Shown here: in pieces, positions 8,070 to 16,112 of the stretch
Layout of the letters: every line of letters starts with the position of its first letter
How positions within the stretch are numbered: position 1 is the first letter of the stretch
Assembly: GCA_028706895.1 (NCBI GenBank)
Contig: JAQTVG010000001.1
Location: 1-24,157, forward strand
Direction: 5' to 3'
DNA from: Candidatus Omnitrophota bacterium
GTDB lineage: Bacteria; Omnitrophota; Gorgyraeia; Gygaellales; Profunditerraquicolaceae
Length of the DNA: 24,157 nucleotides
Notes under the pieces: generated by a model
Seen by the model: the letters and a program-made list of their open reading frames with translations, nothing else
The model's database searches: none
Told to the model about the DNA's origin: nothing
Made by a program: the position numbers and the translations under genes

Positions 8070-9509
8070 ATGCCTATTTCCATATACAATTCCCTCACCC
8101 GAAAGAAAGAAGAATTTGTTCCTCTAAAACCGCCTGCGGTAAATATGTATGTGTGCGGGCCGACGGTTTATGATGAGCCGCATATCGGCCATGCCAGGAG
8201 CGCCTATATATTTGATGTAATACGCAGGTATCTTATATGCAGGGGCTATAAAGTAAAATTTGTCAGGAATGTTACCGACGTAGATGACAAGATTATTGAT
8301 AAGGCAAAAAAAGAATTCCCTGGTAAAGATTTGCTCAGCGCGGTCAAAGAAGTATCTAATAAATATCTCGATGCTTATCACGAAGATATGAAGCAGCTGG
8401 GTATTACGGCTCCTGACGTAGAGCCTAAGGCAACCGAGTTTATAAGCAAAGACAATCCTTCAATGCAGAAATTTATAACGCAGCTTATAGAACGGGGCGC
8501 GGCTTACGTCTCCGGAGGCGATGTGTATTTTGATATTAAAAAAGCGAAAAATTACGGAAAGCTATCAAACCAGTCTTTGGATAAAATGGAAGCAGGCGCA
8601 AGGGTTTTGGCTGGTGAGAATAAAAAAGACCCGTTAGATTTTGCTTTATGGAAAGCAGCAAAAGAAGGCGAGCCCGCCTGGGATAGCCCGTGGGGCAAGG
8701 GGAGGCCTGGCTGGCACATAGAGTGCTCCGTAATGAGCTCGGATATACTCGGAAAAGAATTTGATATCCACGGCGGAGGCATAGATTTAATATTCCCTCA
8801 CCACGAAAACGAAATCGCGCAGTCAGAAGGCGCCGGCAATACTTTTGCCAAATATTGGATTCACCACGGCCTTTTGACCATCAACAGCCAGAAGATGGCC
8901 AAGTCGCTTGGTAATTTCATTACGATAAAAGGTTTTATAAATAAATATAAATATCCGGACTTATTAAAATTATTTTTTCTCTCTACTCACTATGCTCATC
9001 CTATAGATTATACTGAAGAGAAAATTGAAGAAGCTAAAAAGGAATATGAGCGCATTGATATTCTAATGAGAAAATTAGATAGAGTATTTGGGACTAGGGA
9101 TATAAGTAAAACGACTACTGGAGGAATGGGTGATATAGGAAAATTTAAAGAAAAGTTTATTGAATATATGGACGATGATTTTAATACTCCGCGGGCATTA
9201 TCAGTTTTATTTGATATGATAAGTAGATGTAATATAGAATTGGATAGCGAAGACGAGTATAAGAATTTTAAATTGCGCTATGCTATGGATATAATAAAAG
9301 AAATAGCGGATATTTTCGGTTTAACTTTTCTTAAAGAGACGTCAACCGAAATGTCGGATACAAAAGTCACAGTTGCTATAGCTATGCGGGAACAATTAAG
9401 AAAAGAAAAGAAATTTAAGGAAGCTGACGAAATCAGAAGAGCGTTGGAAGAAAAAGGCGTTATTCTAGAAGATACAAAAAACGGCGTAACTTGGCGTCGT
9501 AAGTTATAA
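8070..9509 (+). CDS. cysS: Cysteinyl-tRNA synthetase
   Basis: This class I synthetase charges tRNA-Cys. The 479 residues contain C29 in YVCGPTVYD (zinc ligand), the HIGH box at 38-41, further zinc ligands in ECSVM and in the HHE of PHHENEIAQSE, and the KMAKS signature at 275-279. The helical anticodon-recognition domain fills the C-terminal third. The length is normal. No Shine-Dalgarno is obvious, but the start lies just before the conserved N-terminus (NSLTRKKEEF). From about 8930 to the stop, sampled lines fall to roughly 25-33% GC with many AGA, ATA and TTA codons, against about 43-57% before. The gene therefore looks compositionally mosaic. It is followed directly by the structured repeat. 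Confidence 0.96.
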   Translation: MPISIYNSLTRKKEEFVPLKPPAVNMYVCGPTVYDEPHIGHARSAYIFDVIRRYLICRGYKVKFVRNVTDVDDKIIDKAKKEFPGKDLLSAVKEVSNKYLDAYHEDMKQLGITAPDVEPKATEFISKDNPSMQKFITQLIERGAAYVSGGDVYFDIKKAKNYGKLSNQSLDKMEAGARVLAGENKKDPLDFALWKAAKEGEPAWDSPWGKGRPGWHIECSVMSSDILGKEFDIHGGGIDLIFPHHENEIAQSEGAGNTFAKYWIHHGLLTINSQKMAKSLGNFITIKGFINKYKYPDLLKLFFLSTHYAHPIDYTEEKIEEAKKEYERIDILMRKLDRVFGTRDISKTTTGGMGDIGKFKEKFIEYMDDDFNTPRALSVLFDMISRCNIELDSEDEYKNFKLRYAMDIIKEIADIFGLTFLKETSTEMSDTKVTVAIAMREQLRKEKKFKEADEIRRALEEKGVILEDTKNGVTWRRKL

Positions 9510-9511
9510 TA

Positions 9512-9679
9512 TTTAGCGGATGGCTTGGCTTGATTCACGCAGCATGTAGTTTATGCGAGCGGCCAGGGTTCACCTGCTAAGACGAAGTCGGTGAGAGCGA
9601 GCATAAACTCCAAGCGAGATTTTCCTCGGCGGGGAAAATCGAGCGGTGCTGCGGGAAGCAAGACAAGGCAACCGCTAAA
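9512..9679 (+). repeat. Structured dispersed repeat, copy 1 (between cysS and tmk)
   Basis: This is one of two copies of an approximately 160-nt element; the other is 23411-23574 in opposite orientation. The ends form a long imperfect stem: TTTAGCGG (9512-9519) with CCGCTAAA (9672-9679), continuing inward over about 17 positions. Inside are CGCAGCA (9538-9544) with TGCTGCG (9647-9653), GTTTATGC (9549-9556) with GCATAAAC (9601-9608), TCACC (9570-9574) with GGTGA (9590-9594), and GATTTTCC (9618-9625) with GGAAAATC (9633-9640). The result resembles a multibranched RNA. It ends 13 nt before the tmk ATG. No conserved reading frame exists, because the two copies differ by an indel in the core. It could be a non-coding RNA, a cis element or a MITE. 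Confidence 0.8.
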
Positions 9680-9692
9680 ATAGGCACAAATT

Positions 9693-10313
9693 ATGCAAGG
9701 AAAATTCATTACATTTGAGGGTTCCGAAGGCTGCGGCAAGAGCACACAGTCAAAACTCCTTTACCGCTATCTAAAAGGTAAGGGGCTTAAAGCAGTTTAT
9801 CTGCGCGAGCCGGGCGGCAACAAGATAAGCGAAAAGATACGCAAGATTTTATTAGACCACAGGAACGATTCTATAACTCCGGTAACCGAGACGCTCTTAT
9901 ATATGGCAGCGCGCGCCCAGGTAGTAGATGAAATCATAGCTCCGGCTTTAAAACAGGGGAAAATAATCGTCTGCGACAGGTTTATGGACTCTACTATTGC
10001 TTACCAGGGTTACGGGTTAGGGATAGATATCAATCTTATTAAATGCGTCGGGAAATTTGCCACCTCCGGCATAAAACCCGATTTTACCATATTTTTGGAT
10101 TTACCTCTTAGAAAGGGGCTTAGATACCGCCAATATACAAAAGACCGTATAGAAAGGCGCTCTCTTAATTATCATTCGCGTGTTTTAAAAGGATATCTTG
10201 AGCTCGCTCATAAAGACCCCAAGAGGATAAAAATCGTAAAAGTAGAGAAGGATATAGATAAGACACAGTCTGAAATAAGAAAATTAGTGGATAAATTGCT
10301 ATGTCATTCTTAG
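9693..10313 (+). CDS. tmk: Thymidylate kinase
   Basis: Tmk phosphorylates dTMP to dTDP for DNA synthesis. The 206 residues show the P-loop GSEGCGKS (10-17), the substrate motif LREPGG, the DRFMDSTIAYQG segment carrying the DR signature, and a LID-like region around YTKDRIERRSLNYHSRV. The length is typical. The upstream 13 bases after the structured repeat contain no clear Shine-Dalgarno, so translation may depend on the repeat's structure or be weak. The 3' end overlaps holB by 13 bases. The tmk-holB-ricT-metG-tatD order matches the Bacillus arrangement, with several small genes missing. Confidence 0.95.
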   Translation: MQGKFITFEGSEGCGKSTQSKLLYRYLKGKGLKAVYLREPGGNKISEKIRKILLDHRNDSITPVTETLLYMAARAQVVDEIIAPALKQGKIIVCDRFMDSTIAYQGYGLGIDINLIKCVGKFATSGIKPDFTIFLDLPLRKGLRYRQYTKDRIERRSLNYHSRVLKGYLELAHKDPKRIKIVKVEKDIDKTQSEIRKLVDKLLCHS

Positions 10314-11314
10314 ATATCAAGGGTCAGGATAGGCCAATACAAATACTTAAAGAATACATAAAACATTCCCGCCTTACAGGCAGTTATCTTTTTGCAGGCG
10401 AGGACGGCATAGGCAAGAAGTCTGTGGCTAAGACGCTAGCCAAGGCATTGAATTGCGAAAGCAGCACGCTTGATTCGTGTGATAAATGCGCATCCTGCCT
10501 GAAAATAGAAAAAGGCCAGCATCCTGATATACATATTATTGACGGTTCCGGTTCTTCCGGAGGCCATCTTGAGCACACTCAGGATATAGCCGCCCAGGAT
10601 AACGACTCCATAAAAATAGAATATATCCGCCAGCTGCAGAAAGAGATTAATTTAAGGCCGTATGAAGCCAGAAGAAAGGTTTTTATTATTGATAACGCGC
10701 ATTGCTTAACTGCCGATGCAGGCAATGCCCTTTTAAAGACACTGGAAGAGCCGCCGGCGGGAAGCTTGATTATCCTGATTACTTCAAAACCCGCGTTATT
10801 ATTTAAAACTATAATTTCGCGCTGCAAGATTATAAAATTTTACCCCTTAGAAAGGCAAGAACTAGAAGAAGCCCTGAAAAAAGATTTCCATCTTGACGAT
10901 AGCCTCTCTCATTACCTGGCTTATTTTTGTGAAGGCAGGATAGGCCGCGCCCTGAAACTAAAAGATACGGACATATTAAACCAGAGGAATAAGGTTATTG
11001 AGGCATTTATCCCGCAAGGCAGGGCATCTTGCGACAGGGGAGTTACGGAAAACAGGAACAATGTGCGCGCCTATTTAAATATTCTGGCAGCATGGTTCAG
11101 GGATATGTATTTAATAAAAATAGGAGCGCCTCAACGCGAACTTATTAACCTGGACCGTAAAAATGAGTTATTAAAACTTGTGAGCCGTTATACATTCGTA
11201 GATTTAAATGAGGCATTTAACTCAATCTCCAGTTCCTTATTATATTTAGAGCGTAATGTCAATACCAGGCTGCTCTTATCTAACTTAAAATCTTCATTAA
11301 AAATTGAGGCATAG
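10301..11314 (+). CDS. holB: DNA polymerase III delta' subunit
   Basis: HolB is the delta' subunit of the clamp loader that places the beta clamp on primed DNA. The 337 residues start with an AAA+ module: FLDIKGQDRPIQ, a P-loop-like GEDGIGKKS (33-41), a four-cysteine zinc module (C52, C60, C63, C66), the degenerate Walker B FIIDNAHCLT, the block NALLKTLEEPP and the SRC motif (ISRC). DNAH in place of DExx fits delta', which is usually not an active ATPase. A Gly/Ser-rich, polar insert lies between the zinc module and KIEYIRQLQKEI. It overlaps tmk by 13 bases and precedes ricT by eight. A dnaX-type protein would be longer and would keep DEAH, so delta' is preferred. Confidence 0.92.
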   Translation: MSFLDIKGQDRPIQILKEYIKHSRLTGSYLFAGEDGIGKKSVAKTLAKALNCESSTLDSCDKCASCLKIEKGQHPDIHIIDGSGSSGGHLEHTQDIAAQDNDSIKIEYIRQLQKEINLRPYEARRKVFIIDNAHCLTADAGNALLKTLEEPPAGSLIILITSKPALLFKTIISRCKIIKFYPLERQELEEALKKDFHLDDSLSHYLAYFCEGRIGRALKLKDTDILNQRNKVIEAFIPQGRASCDRGVTENRNNVRAYLNILAAWFRDMYLIKIGAPQRELINLDRKNELLKLVSRYTFVDLNEAFNSISSSLLYLERNVNTRLLLSNLKSSLKIEA

Positions 11315-11322
11315 AGAATAAT

Positions 11323-12123
11323 ATGGATAATTCTGTTTTTGTAAGGCTAAGAGATTCGGGCCAGACATATCTTTATAATCCCGTGAATTTAACCGTTAAG
11401 GAAGGCGATTATGTTATCGTCGAGCATGACCGCGGCCTGGATTACGGACAGGTAGTTTCTCCAAAGGATAAAGACGCGGCTACGCAGACAAAATCCAAGG
11501 AGAAAGAACCATTAAAGAAAATAATCCGCCTCGCAAGAGACCACGATTTAAAACAGATTGAAGATAACAGGGGTAAATCCAAGGAGGCATTTAATACCTG
11601 CGTTAAGAAGATAACAGAGCATAAGCTGGATATGAAGCTTGTGCGCGCGGAATATTCTTTTGACCGCACCAAAATTATATTCTATTTTACCGCCTCGGGC
11701 CGGGTTGATTTCAGGGAGTTAGTCAAGGACCTGGCTAAGATTTTTAAAGCCAGGATTGAATTGAGGCAGATCGGTGTCAGGGATGAAGCGAGGCTCTTTG
11801 GCGGCTTTGGCCATTGCGGCAGGCAGCTTTGCTGCGGGACATTTTTAAAGGATTTTGAGCCGGTTACTATCAAGATGGCAAAAGAAGAGGGACTGCCTTT
11901 AAATCCGCCTAAGATATCGGGCCTTTGCGGGAGATTAATGTGCTGCCTTTATTTTGAATACGAGTCGTATAAAATCATGGCTAAAGGCCTGCCCAGAGAA
12001 GGCGAGCACGTAACTACTAAACAGGGCAAGGGTAAAGTGTTAAGCGTAAATGTTTTTAAGCGTACTGCAGCAGTTGAGCTGGAAGACGGCTCGCAGATAG
12101 AGGTTAGTTATAATGAGGGATAA
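11323..12123 (+). CDS. ricT: PSP1-domain protein RicT (YaaT-like)
   Basis: This 266-residue PSP1-domain protein resembles Bacillus RicT (YaaT). With RicA and RicF, RicT forms an iron-sulfur complex that helps RNase Y mature mRNAs and affects competence, sporulation and biofilm. The cysteine signature is clear: FGGFGHCGRQLCC (C165, C170, C171) and SGLCGRLMCCLYFEYESY (C202, C207, C208). An N-terminal KOW/SH3-like stretch (VKEGDYVIVEHDRGLDYGQVV) precedes it. A charged lysine/glutamate-rich linker lies around residues 50-65. Placement between holB and metG is as in Firmicutes. Neither RicA nor RicF is in the window, so the Fe-S complex role is inferred from the family. It overlaps metG by 11 bases. 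Confidence 0.9.
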   Translation: MDNSVFVRLRDSGQTYLYNPVNLTVKEGDYVIVEHDRGLDYGQVVSPKDKDAATQTKSKEKEPLKKIIRLARDHDLKQIEDNRGKSKEAFNTCVKKITEHKLDMKLVRAEYSFDRTKIIFYFTASGRVDFRELVKDLAKIFKARIELRQIGVRDEARLFGGFGHCGRQLCCGTFLKDFEPVTIKMAKEEGLPLNPPKISGLCGRLMCCLYFEYESYKIMAKGLPREGEHVTTKQGKGKVLSVNVFKRTAAVELEDGSQIEVSYNEG

Positions 12124-13612
12124 ATTTTATATAACGACTCCGCTATATTACGTTAATGCTTCTCCGCATATCGGCCACTCTTATACTACTATTGCCGCTG
12201 ATTGCCTGGCGCGTTATATGCGTAAAAAGCTGGGTGAAGAAAACGTGTGGTTTCTTACCGGCACCGATGAACACGGCCAGAAGATACAAAGGGCAGCGGA
12301 TGCCAAGGGGTTAAGCCCGCAGGATTTCGCGGATAAAACTTCAGTGCAGTTTAAAGAACTCTGGAAGGCCCTGGATATTTCTTATAATGATTTTATCCGC
12401 ACTACCGAACCCCGTCACGTAAAAACCGTTCAGAAAGTTTTGGATATCCTTTTAAAAAAAGGCGACATTTACGAAGGCAAATACGAAGGCCTCTATTGCA
12501 CTCCTTGCGAAACATTCTGGCTTGAATCTCAGTTAGTAGAGGGCAAATGCCCCGATTGCAAGAGAGCGGTAGAAAGAATAACGGAAAAGAATTATTTTTT
12601 CAGGTTATCCAAGTACCAGGGTTGGCTCCTTAATTACATAAAAAACGAGAAGGAATTTATCCAGCCTGACAGCCGTTATGAAGAGACTTTAAGTTTCCTG
12701 GAATTAAATAAATTAAATGATTTGTGTATCTCCCGCCCCGGGGAACGCCTGAGCTGGGGGATTCCTTTGCCGTTTGCTCCGGACCACGTGACTTATGTCT
12801 GGTTTGACGCCCTCATTAATTATATAAGCGCTGTGGGTTCGTTTGATGATAATGATAAATATCATTCCAAGTGGTGGCCGGCAGAATTGCATTTAATGGC
12901 CAAGGACATATTAAGGCAGCACACTGTATATTGGCCGATTATGCTGCACGCCTTGGATATTGAACTCCCTAAAAGAGTTTTTGCCCATGGCTGGTGGTTG
13001 ATTAATGAAGATAAAATGTCCAAGTCCCGCGGGAACGCAGTAAACCCTTTAGAGATGGTCCAGAAGTACGGCCTTGATGCTTACAGGTATTTTCTTTTGC
13101 GCGATGTTCCTTTTGGCAGCGACGGTAATTTTTCTGAAGAATCCATCGTTAAAAGGTTTAACGGCGATTTAGCCAATGATTTAGGAAACCTTGTGTATCG
13201 CACGCTTACAATGCTTGAGAAATATTATCAGGGCGCGATACCCGAAAAAGGAAAGTTAAATGAACAGGCAGGTAAAATAGAAGAGAAGATAAAATTATTG
13301 CCGATAGAAGTGTCCGCCGCAATGGCTTATCTTGATTTTAGTTTGGCGCTTGAACATATATGGGAATTAATAAATATGGCTAATAAGTATGTTGAAGAAA
13401 CCAAACCCTGGAATCTTGCTAAAGAGAACAAAACGGATGAGCTTAAGAGCTTTATCCGTTTATTAGTAGATGTTATCAGAGAAGCCGCTGAACATATTTA
13501 TCCTTTTATGCCGCAAACAGCCGAGTCTATAAAAGAACAGATGGGCCAGGACAAAATTAACAAGGGCAAACCTTTATTCCCGCGCATAGAAAACCCAAAA
13601 CCAGGCGCTTAA
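12113..13612 (+). CDS. metG: Methionyl-tRNA synthetase
   Basis: This class I synthetase charges tRNA-Met. The 499 residues show the HIGH box (19-22) in YYVNASPHIGHSY, one zinc knuckle (C129, C132, C146, C149), the WFDALINYISAVG segment and KMSKS at 301-305 (LINEDKMSKSRGN). An anticodon-binding helical domain follows, with NLVYRTLTML and WNLAKE. The protein ends shortly after that domain, so it lacks the C-terminal tRNA-binding (EMAP/Trbp111-like) extension of longer MetG proteins such as those of E. coli and Bacillus. Short forms are known in other bacteria. The ATG lies inside the end of ricT, 11 bases before its stop ends, which suggests coupled translation. Confidence 0.96.
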   Translation: MRDKFYITTPLYYVNASPHIGHSYTTIAADCLARYMRKKLGEENVWFLTGTDEHGQKIQRAADAKGLSPQDFADKTSVQFKELWKALDISYNDFIRTTEPRHVKTVQKVLDILLKKGDIYEGKYEGLYCTPCETFWLESQLVEGKCPDCKRAVERITEKNYFFRLSKYQGWLLNYIKNEKEFIQPDSRYEETLSFLELNKLNDLCISRPGERLSWGIPLPFAPDHVTYVWFDALINYISAVGSFDDNDKYHSKWWPAELHLMAKDILRQHTVYWPIMLHALDIELPKRVFAHGWWLINEDKMSKSRGNAVNPLEMVQKYGLDAYRYFLLRDVPFGSDGNFSEESIVKRFNGDLANDLGNLVYRTLTMLEKYYQGAIPEKGKLNEQAGKIEEKIKLLPIEVSAAMAYLDFSLALEHIWELINMANKYVEETKPWNLAKENKTDELKSFIRLLVDVIREAAEHIYPFMPQTAESIKEQMGQDKINKGKPLFPRIENPKPGA

Positions 13613-13624
13613 CAGCCGGCAGCT

Positions 13625-14386
13625 ATGTTGGTAGATACCCATTGTCATCTTGATTTTCCCGATTTTGACCCGGACCGCGAAGAAGTCATCAGGCGCGCGG
13701 AAACCGAAGGCATAGGTTGTATAGTTAATATAGGTTCCAGCCTCGAGGGTTCAAAAAGAGCAGTAGAATTATCCCGCCAGTACAATTCCATATACGCAAC
13801 CGTAGGCCTGCATCCGCATGAAGCAGATGGATTTGATGATAATGCGAAGATAATTATAGAAAAGCTCTCCAGGGAAGATAAGGTAGTAGCGATTGGAGAG
13901 ACGGGCCTTGATTATTTTAAAAATTATTCTAAAGCAGAAAACCAGAAAATATTATTCAGGTATTTAGTAAAGTTGGCCAAAGATTTAAATCTGCCGTTAG
14001 TCATACACAGCCGCCAGGCGCAAGATGATACTCTGCAAATTCTGAATGATGCCATGCCGGTAAAATGCGTGGTGCATTGTTTCTCCGGAGACGAGGATTT
14101 TCTGAAAAAATGCCTGGATTCAGGCTTTTTAATTTCCTTTACTTGCAATATCACCTACAAAAAAGCCCAAGGGCTAAGGGATATTGTAAAATTAACGCCG
14201 TTAGACAGGATGATGTTAGAGACGGACGCGCCTTTTTTGCCTCCGGAAGGGTTCCGCGGTAAAAGGAACGAGCCTGCATATGTAAAAATCCTTGCTGAAG
14301 AGGTCGCCCGTATAAAAGCAATAGGTATTGATGAGATAGCCAGGGTTACTACAGAAAACGCAAAGAGGTTTTATAATTTACCATGA
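13625..14386 (+). CDS. tatD: TatD-family metal-dependent DNase
   Basis: This is a TatD-family hydrolase with a TIM-barrel metallo-nuclease fold, acting as a 3'-5' exonuclease in studied members and linked to DNA repair and tRNA quality control. In its 253 residues the metal ligands are visible: H6 and H8 (DTHCHLDF), E92 (AIGETGLDY), H128 (VIHSRQA), H151 (VVHCFSG) and D201 (LETDAPFL). GLHPHEAD and FRGKRNEPAYV are also family motifs. It begins 12 bases after metG, the same neighbour as in Bacillus (metS-yabD), and overlaps the next gene by four bases. The closer match is to Bacillus YabD/YcfH-type proteins. Confidence 0.94.
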   Translation: MLVDTHCHLDFPDFDPDREEVIRRAETEGIGCIVNIGSSLEGSKRAVELSRQYNSIYATVGLHPHEADGFDDNAKIIIEKLSREDKVVAIGETGLDYFKNYSKAENQKILFRYLVKLAKDLNLPLVIHSRQAQDDTLQILNDAMPVKCVVHCFSGDEDFLKKCLDSGFLISFTCNITYKKAQGLRDIVKLTPLDRMMLETDAPFLPPEGFRGKRNEPAYVKILAEEVARIKAIGIDEIARVTTENAKRFYNLP

Positions 14387-15501
14387 ACGCCAAAGTTTCT
14401 ATTGTTAAATGTAAGGATTATGAGCCTGGAAGGGTTTTAGAAGCAACCCGCAGGGCAGTAGATTTAATCGGAGGCATATCCAGTTTTATCCGGCCCAAAA
14501 GCAGGGTATTGGTTAAGCCCAATCTTTTAATGGCTATTGAGCCGGAATCCGCGGTTGATACCCATCCTGAAGTTGTGCGCGCGGCGATAAAAATATTAAA
14601 AGATATCAATTGTGTAATTTATGTCGGCGACGGCCCAAGCGCTTTTGGGAGTGAAGCCGAAAACATAGACGAAGTCCACAGGCGTTCAGGGATGAAGAAA
14701 ATTTGCGAGGAAGAGGATGTTGAGCTGGTAAAATTTGATAAGAGGCGCTGGAGAGGAAAATTCCCCTTGTCAACATGGCCGGATGATTGCGATTATGTAC
14801 TGAATTTGCCAAAATTAAAGACCCATAATTTTATGCTTATGACCGCCGCCATAAAAAACCTCTTTGGGCTGGTCAGCGGAACATTTAAAACCGAATTGCA
14901 TAAAAAATATTTTCCCCCGCATGAGTTTGCCAGGATAGTAGTTGATATATATGAAAAAGTAAATCCCGCCCTGACTATTATTGATAGTGTTTTAACAATG
15001 GAAGGAGATGGCCCGGGCTCAAGCGGAGAACCGCGTAATACAGGGTTGATTTTAGCGGGTTCAGATTGCGTGGCGTTAGATACAGTTTCGGCTTTAATTA
15101 TGGGGCTTAATCCGTTTGATGTATTGATTACAAAAGAAGCGTCTATCAGGGGATTGGGCGTATCAGACATTAATTCTATTTCAATCGTAGGCCAGAGGCT
15201 GGATAGTGTTATCGGCGAGCCTTTTAAGCTGCCCGCCACCTCAATGGTGAGAAAAATTCCGCGTCCGGTTATTGAAATAGTGAAGAAATTTATCAGATAT
15301 TACCCTCATGTGAAGCACGATAATTGTACCAGGTGCCTTGCTTGTGTTGAGGCCTGTCCCAGTAAAGTAATAAGCCTGGAGAAAAACAGGATTACCATTA
15401 AATACGCAAAATGCATAGCTTGTTTTTGCTGCCAGGAAGTTTGCCCCAGCGCGGCAATAAAGGTTAGAAAGAGTATCCTCGCTAAAATGATAGGATTGTA
15501 A
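14383..15501 (+). CDS. DUF362 domain protein with C-terminal 2x[4Fe-4S] ferredoxin
   Basis: A 372-residue protein of unknown role. Residues 1-300 form a DUF362 domain, recognised by VLVKPNLL, DTHPEVVRAAI, VYVGDGPS, LNLPKLKTH, AAIKNLFG and the DSVLTMEGDGP stretch. The C-terminus holds two ferredoxin-type cluster motifs: C315, C318, C321, C325 and C344, C347, C350, C354, with an extra C349. It is expected to be cytoplasmic, as no signal peptide is seen. Such fusions suggest electron transfer or Fe-S-dependent chemistry, but no reaction is established. It overlaps tatD by four bases (ATGA) and the TPR gene by one (TAATG), so it is part of the operon. Confidence 0.85.
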   Translation: MNAKVSIVKCKDYEPGRVLEATRRAVDLIGGISSFIRPKSRVLVKPNLLMAIEPESAVDTHPEVVRAAIKILKDINCVIYVGDGPSAFGSEAENIDEVHRRSGMKKICEEEDVELVKFDKRRWRGKFPLSTWPDDCDYVLNLPKLKTHNFMLMTAAIKNLFGLVSGTFKTELHKKYFPPHEFARIVVDIYEKVNPALTIIDSVLTMEGDGPGSSGEPRNTGLILAGSDCVALDTVSALIMGLNPFDVLITKEASIRGLGVSDINSISIVGQRLDSVIGEPFKLPATSMVRKIPRPVIEIVKKFIRYYPHVKHDNCTRCLACVEACPSKVISLEKNRITIKYAKCIACFCCQEVCPSAAIKVRKSILAKMIGL

Positions 15502-16112
15502 TGAGTAAACAAAGTGACTTGCTTGATTTGAGGATTAAACTTGATGAGGCGATTACTTACGGGACGCACCAGGAAGCGGTTAAGCTTGCCAGGCGTGGCT
15601 TGAAGGAAGCCGGAGAGAAAGGCCTTAAAGGCGAGACGGAATATTTTAAGGGGCAGATTGAACTCTTGAATAAAAATCTCGTTACTGCTATAGAGCATTT
15701 TGACCTGGCGATAAAATACAATCCTAATGATGGCGCCGCGTATAATGACCGGGCGTTGTGTATGGTAGAATTAGGCATAATTGATAAGGCATTGTATTAT
15801 TTTGACAAAGGCATTGAAGTAGAGCCGGATTATGCTACTATTTATCATAACAAGGGGTGGCTTTTAAATAATATAGGCAGGCACACCGAGGCCATAAAAT
15901 GTTTTAAAAAGGCGCTGGAGCTGGAGCCAGGCAGGGCAGTAACCTACGATAACCTTGCTGACGCGCTTTTTAATCTTTCTGATTATCAGGGCGCAGTAGA
16001 CGCATACAAAAAAGTGCTTAAGCTCTTAAAGCCGGGCTGCTGCCTTGGTATAAGAAAACAGATAACCAGCCGTATTAAATCAATAGAGGGAAAATGGATA
16101 TCAAAACCATAG
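15501..16112 (+). CDS. Tetratricopeptide repeat protein
   Basis: A 203-residue protein made mostly of TPR helical hairpins. At least three repeats can be read: LNKNLVTAIEHFDLAIKYNP with NDGAAYNDRALCMVEL, IIDKALYYFDKGIEVEPD with YATIYHNKGWLLNNI, and RHTEAIKCFKKALELEPG with RAVTYDNLADALFNL. A partial repeat follows (YQGAVDAYKKVLKLL). The N-terminal 60 residues are charged helices. There is no signal peptide or membrane segment, so it is probably a cytoplasmic scaffold. The partner is unknown; the candidates are the products of its overlapping neighbours, the DUF362-ferredoxin protein (1-nt overlap) and MtnA (19-nt overlap). Confidence 0.85.
   Translation: MSKQSDLLDLRIKLDEAITYGTHQEAVKLARRGLKEAGEKGLKGETEYFKGQIELLNKNLVTAIEHFDLAIKYNPNDGAAYNDRALCMVELGIIDKALYYFDKGIEVEPDYATIYHNKGWLLNNIGRHTEAIKCFKKALELEPGRAVTYDNLADALFNLSDYQGAVDAYKKVLKLLKPGCCLGIRKQITSRIKSIEGKWISKP

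Noticed and set aside
9551..9745. Small minus-strand frame across repeat copy 1, and the comparable frame at 23333-23656
   Set aside because: The two repeat copies differ by an indel and by many changes that keep pairing rather than codons, so the element does not look protein-coding.
14793..15239. 148-codon open frame on the minus strand
   Set aside because: It lies wholly inside the DUF362 gene, whose domain and overlaps are clear, and the translated product has no recognisable motif.
15306..15698. 130-codon open frame on the minus strand
   Set aside because: It is antisense to the ferredoxin end of the DUF362 gene and the TPR gene, with no ribosome site or family motif.
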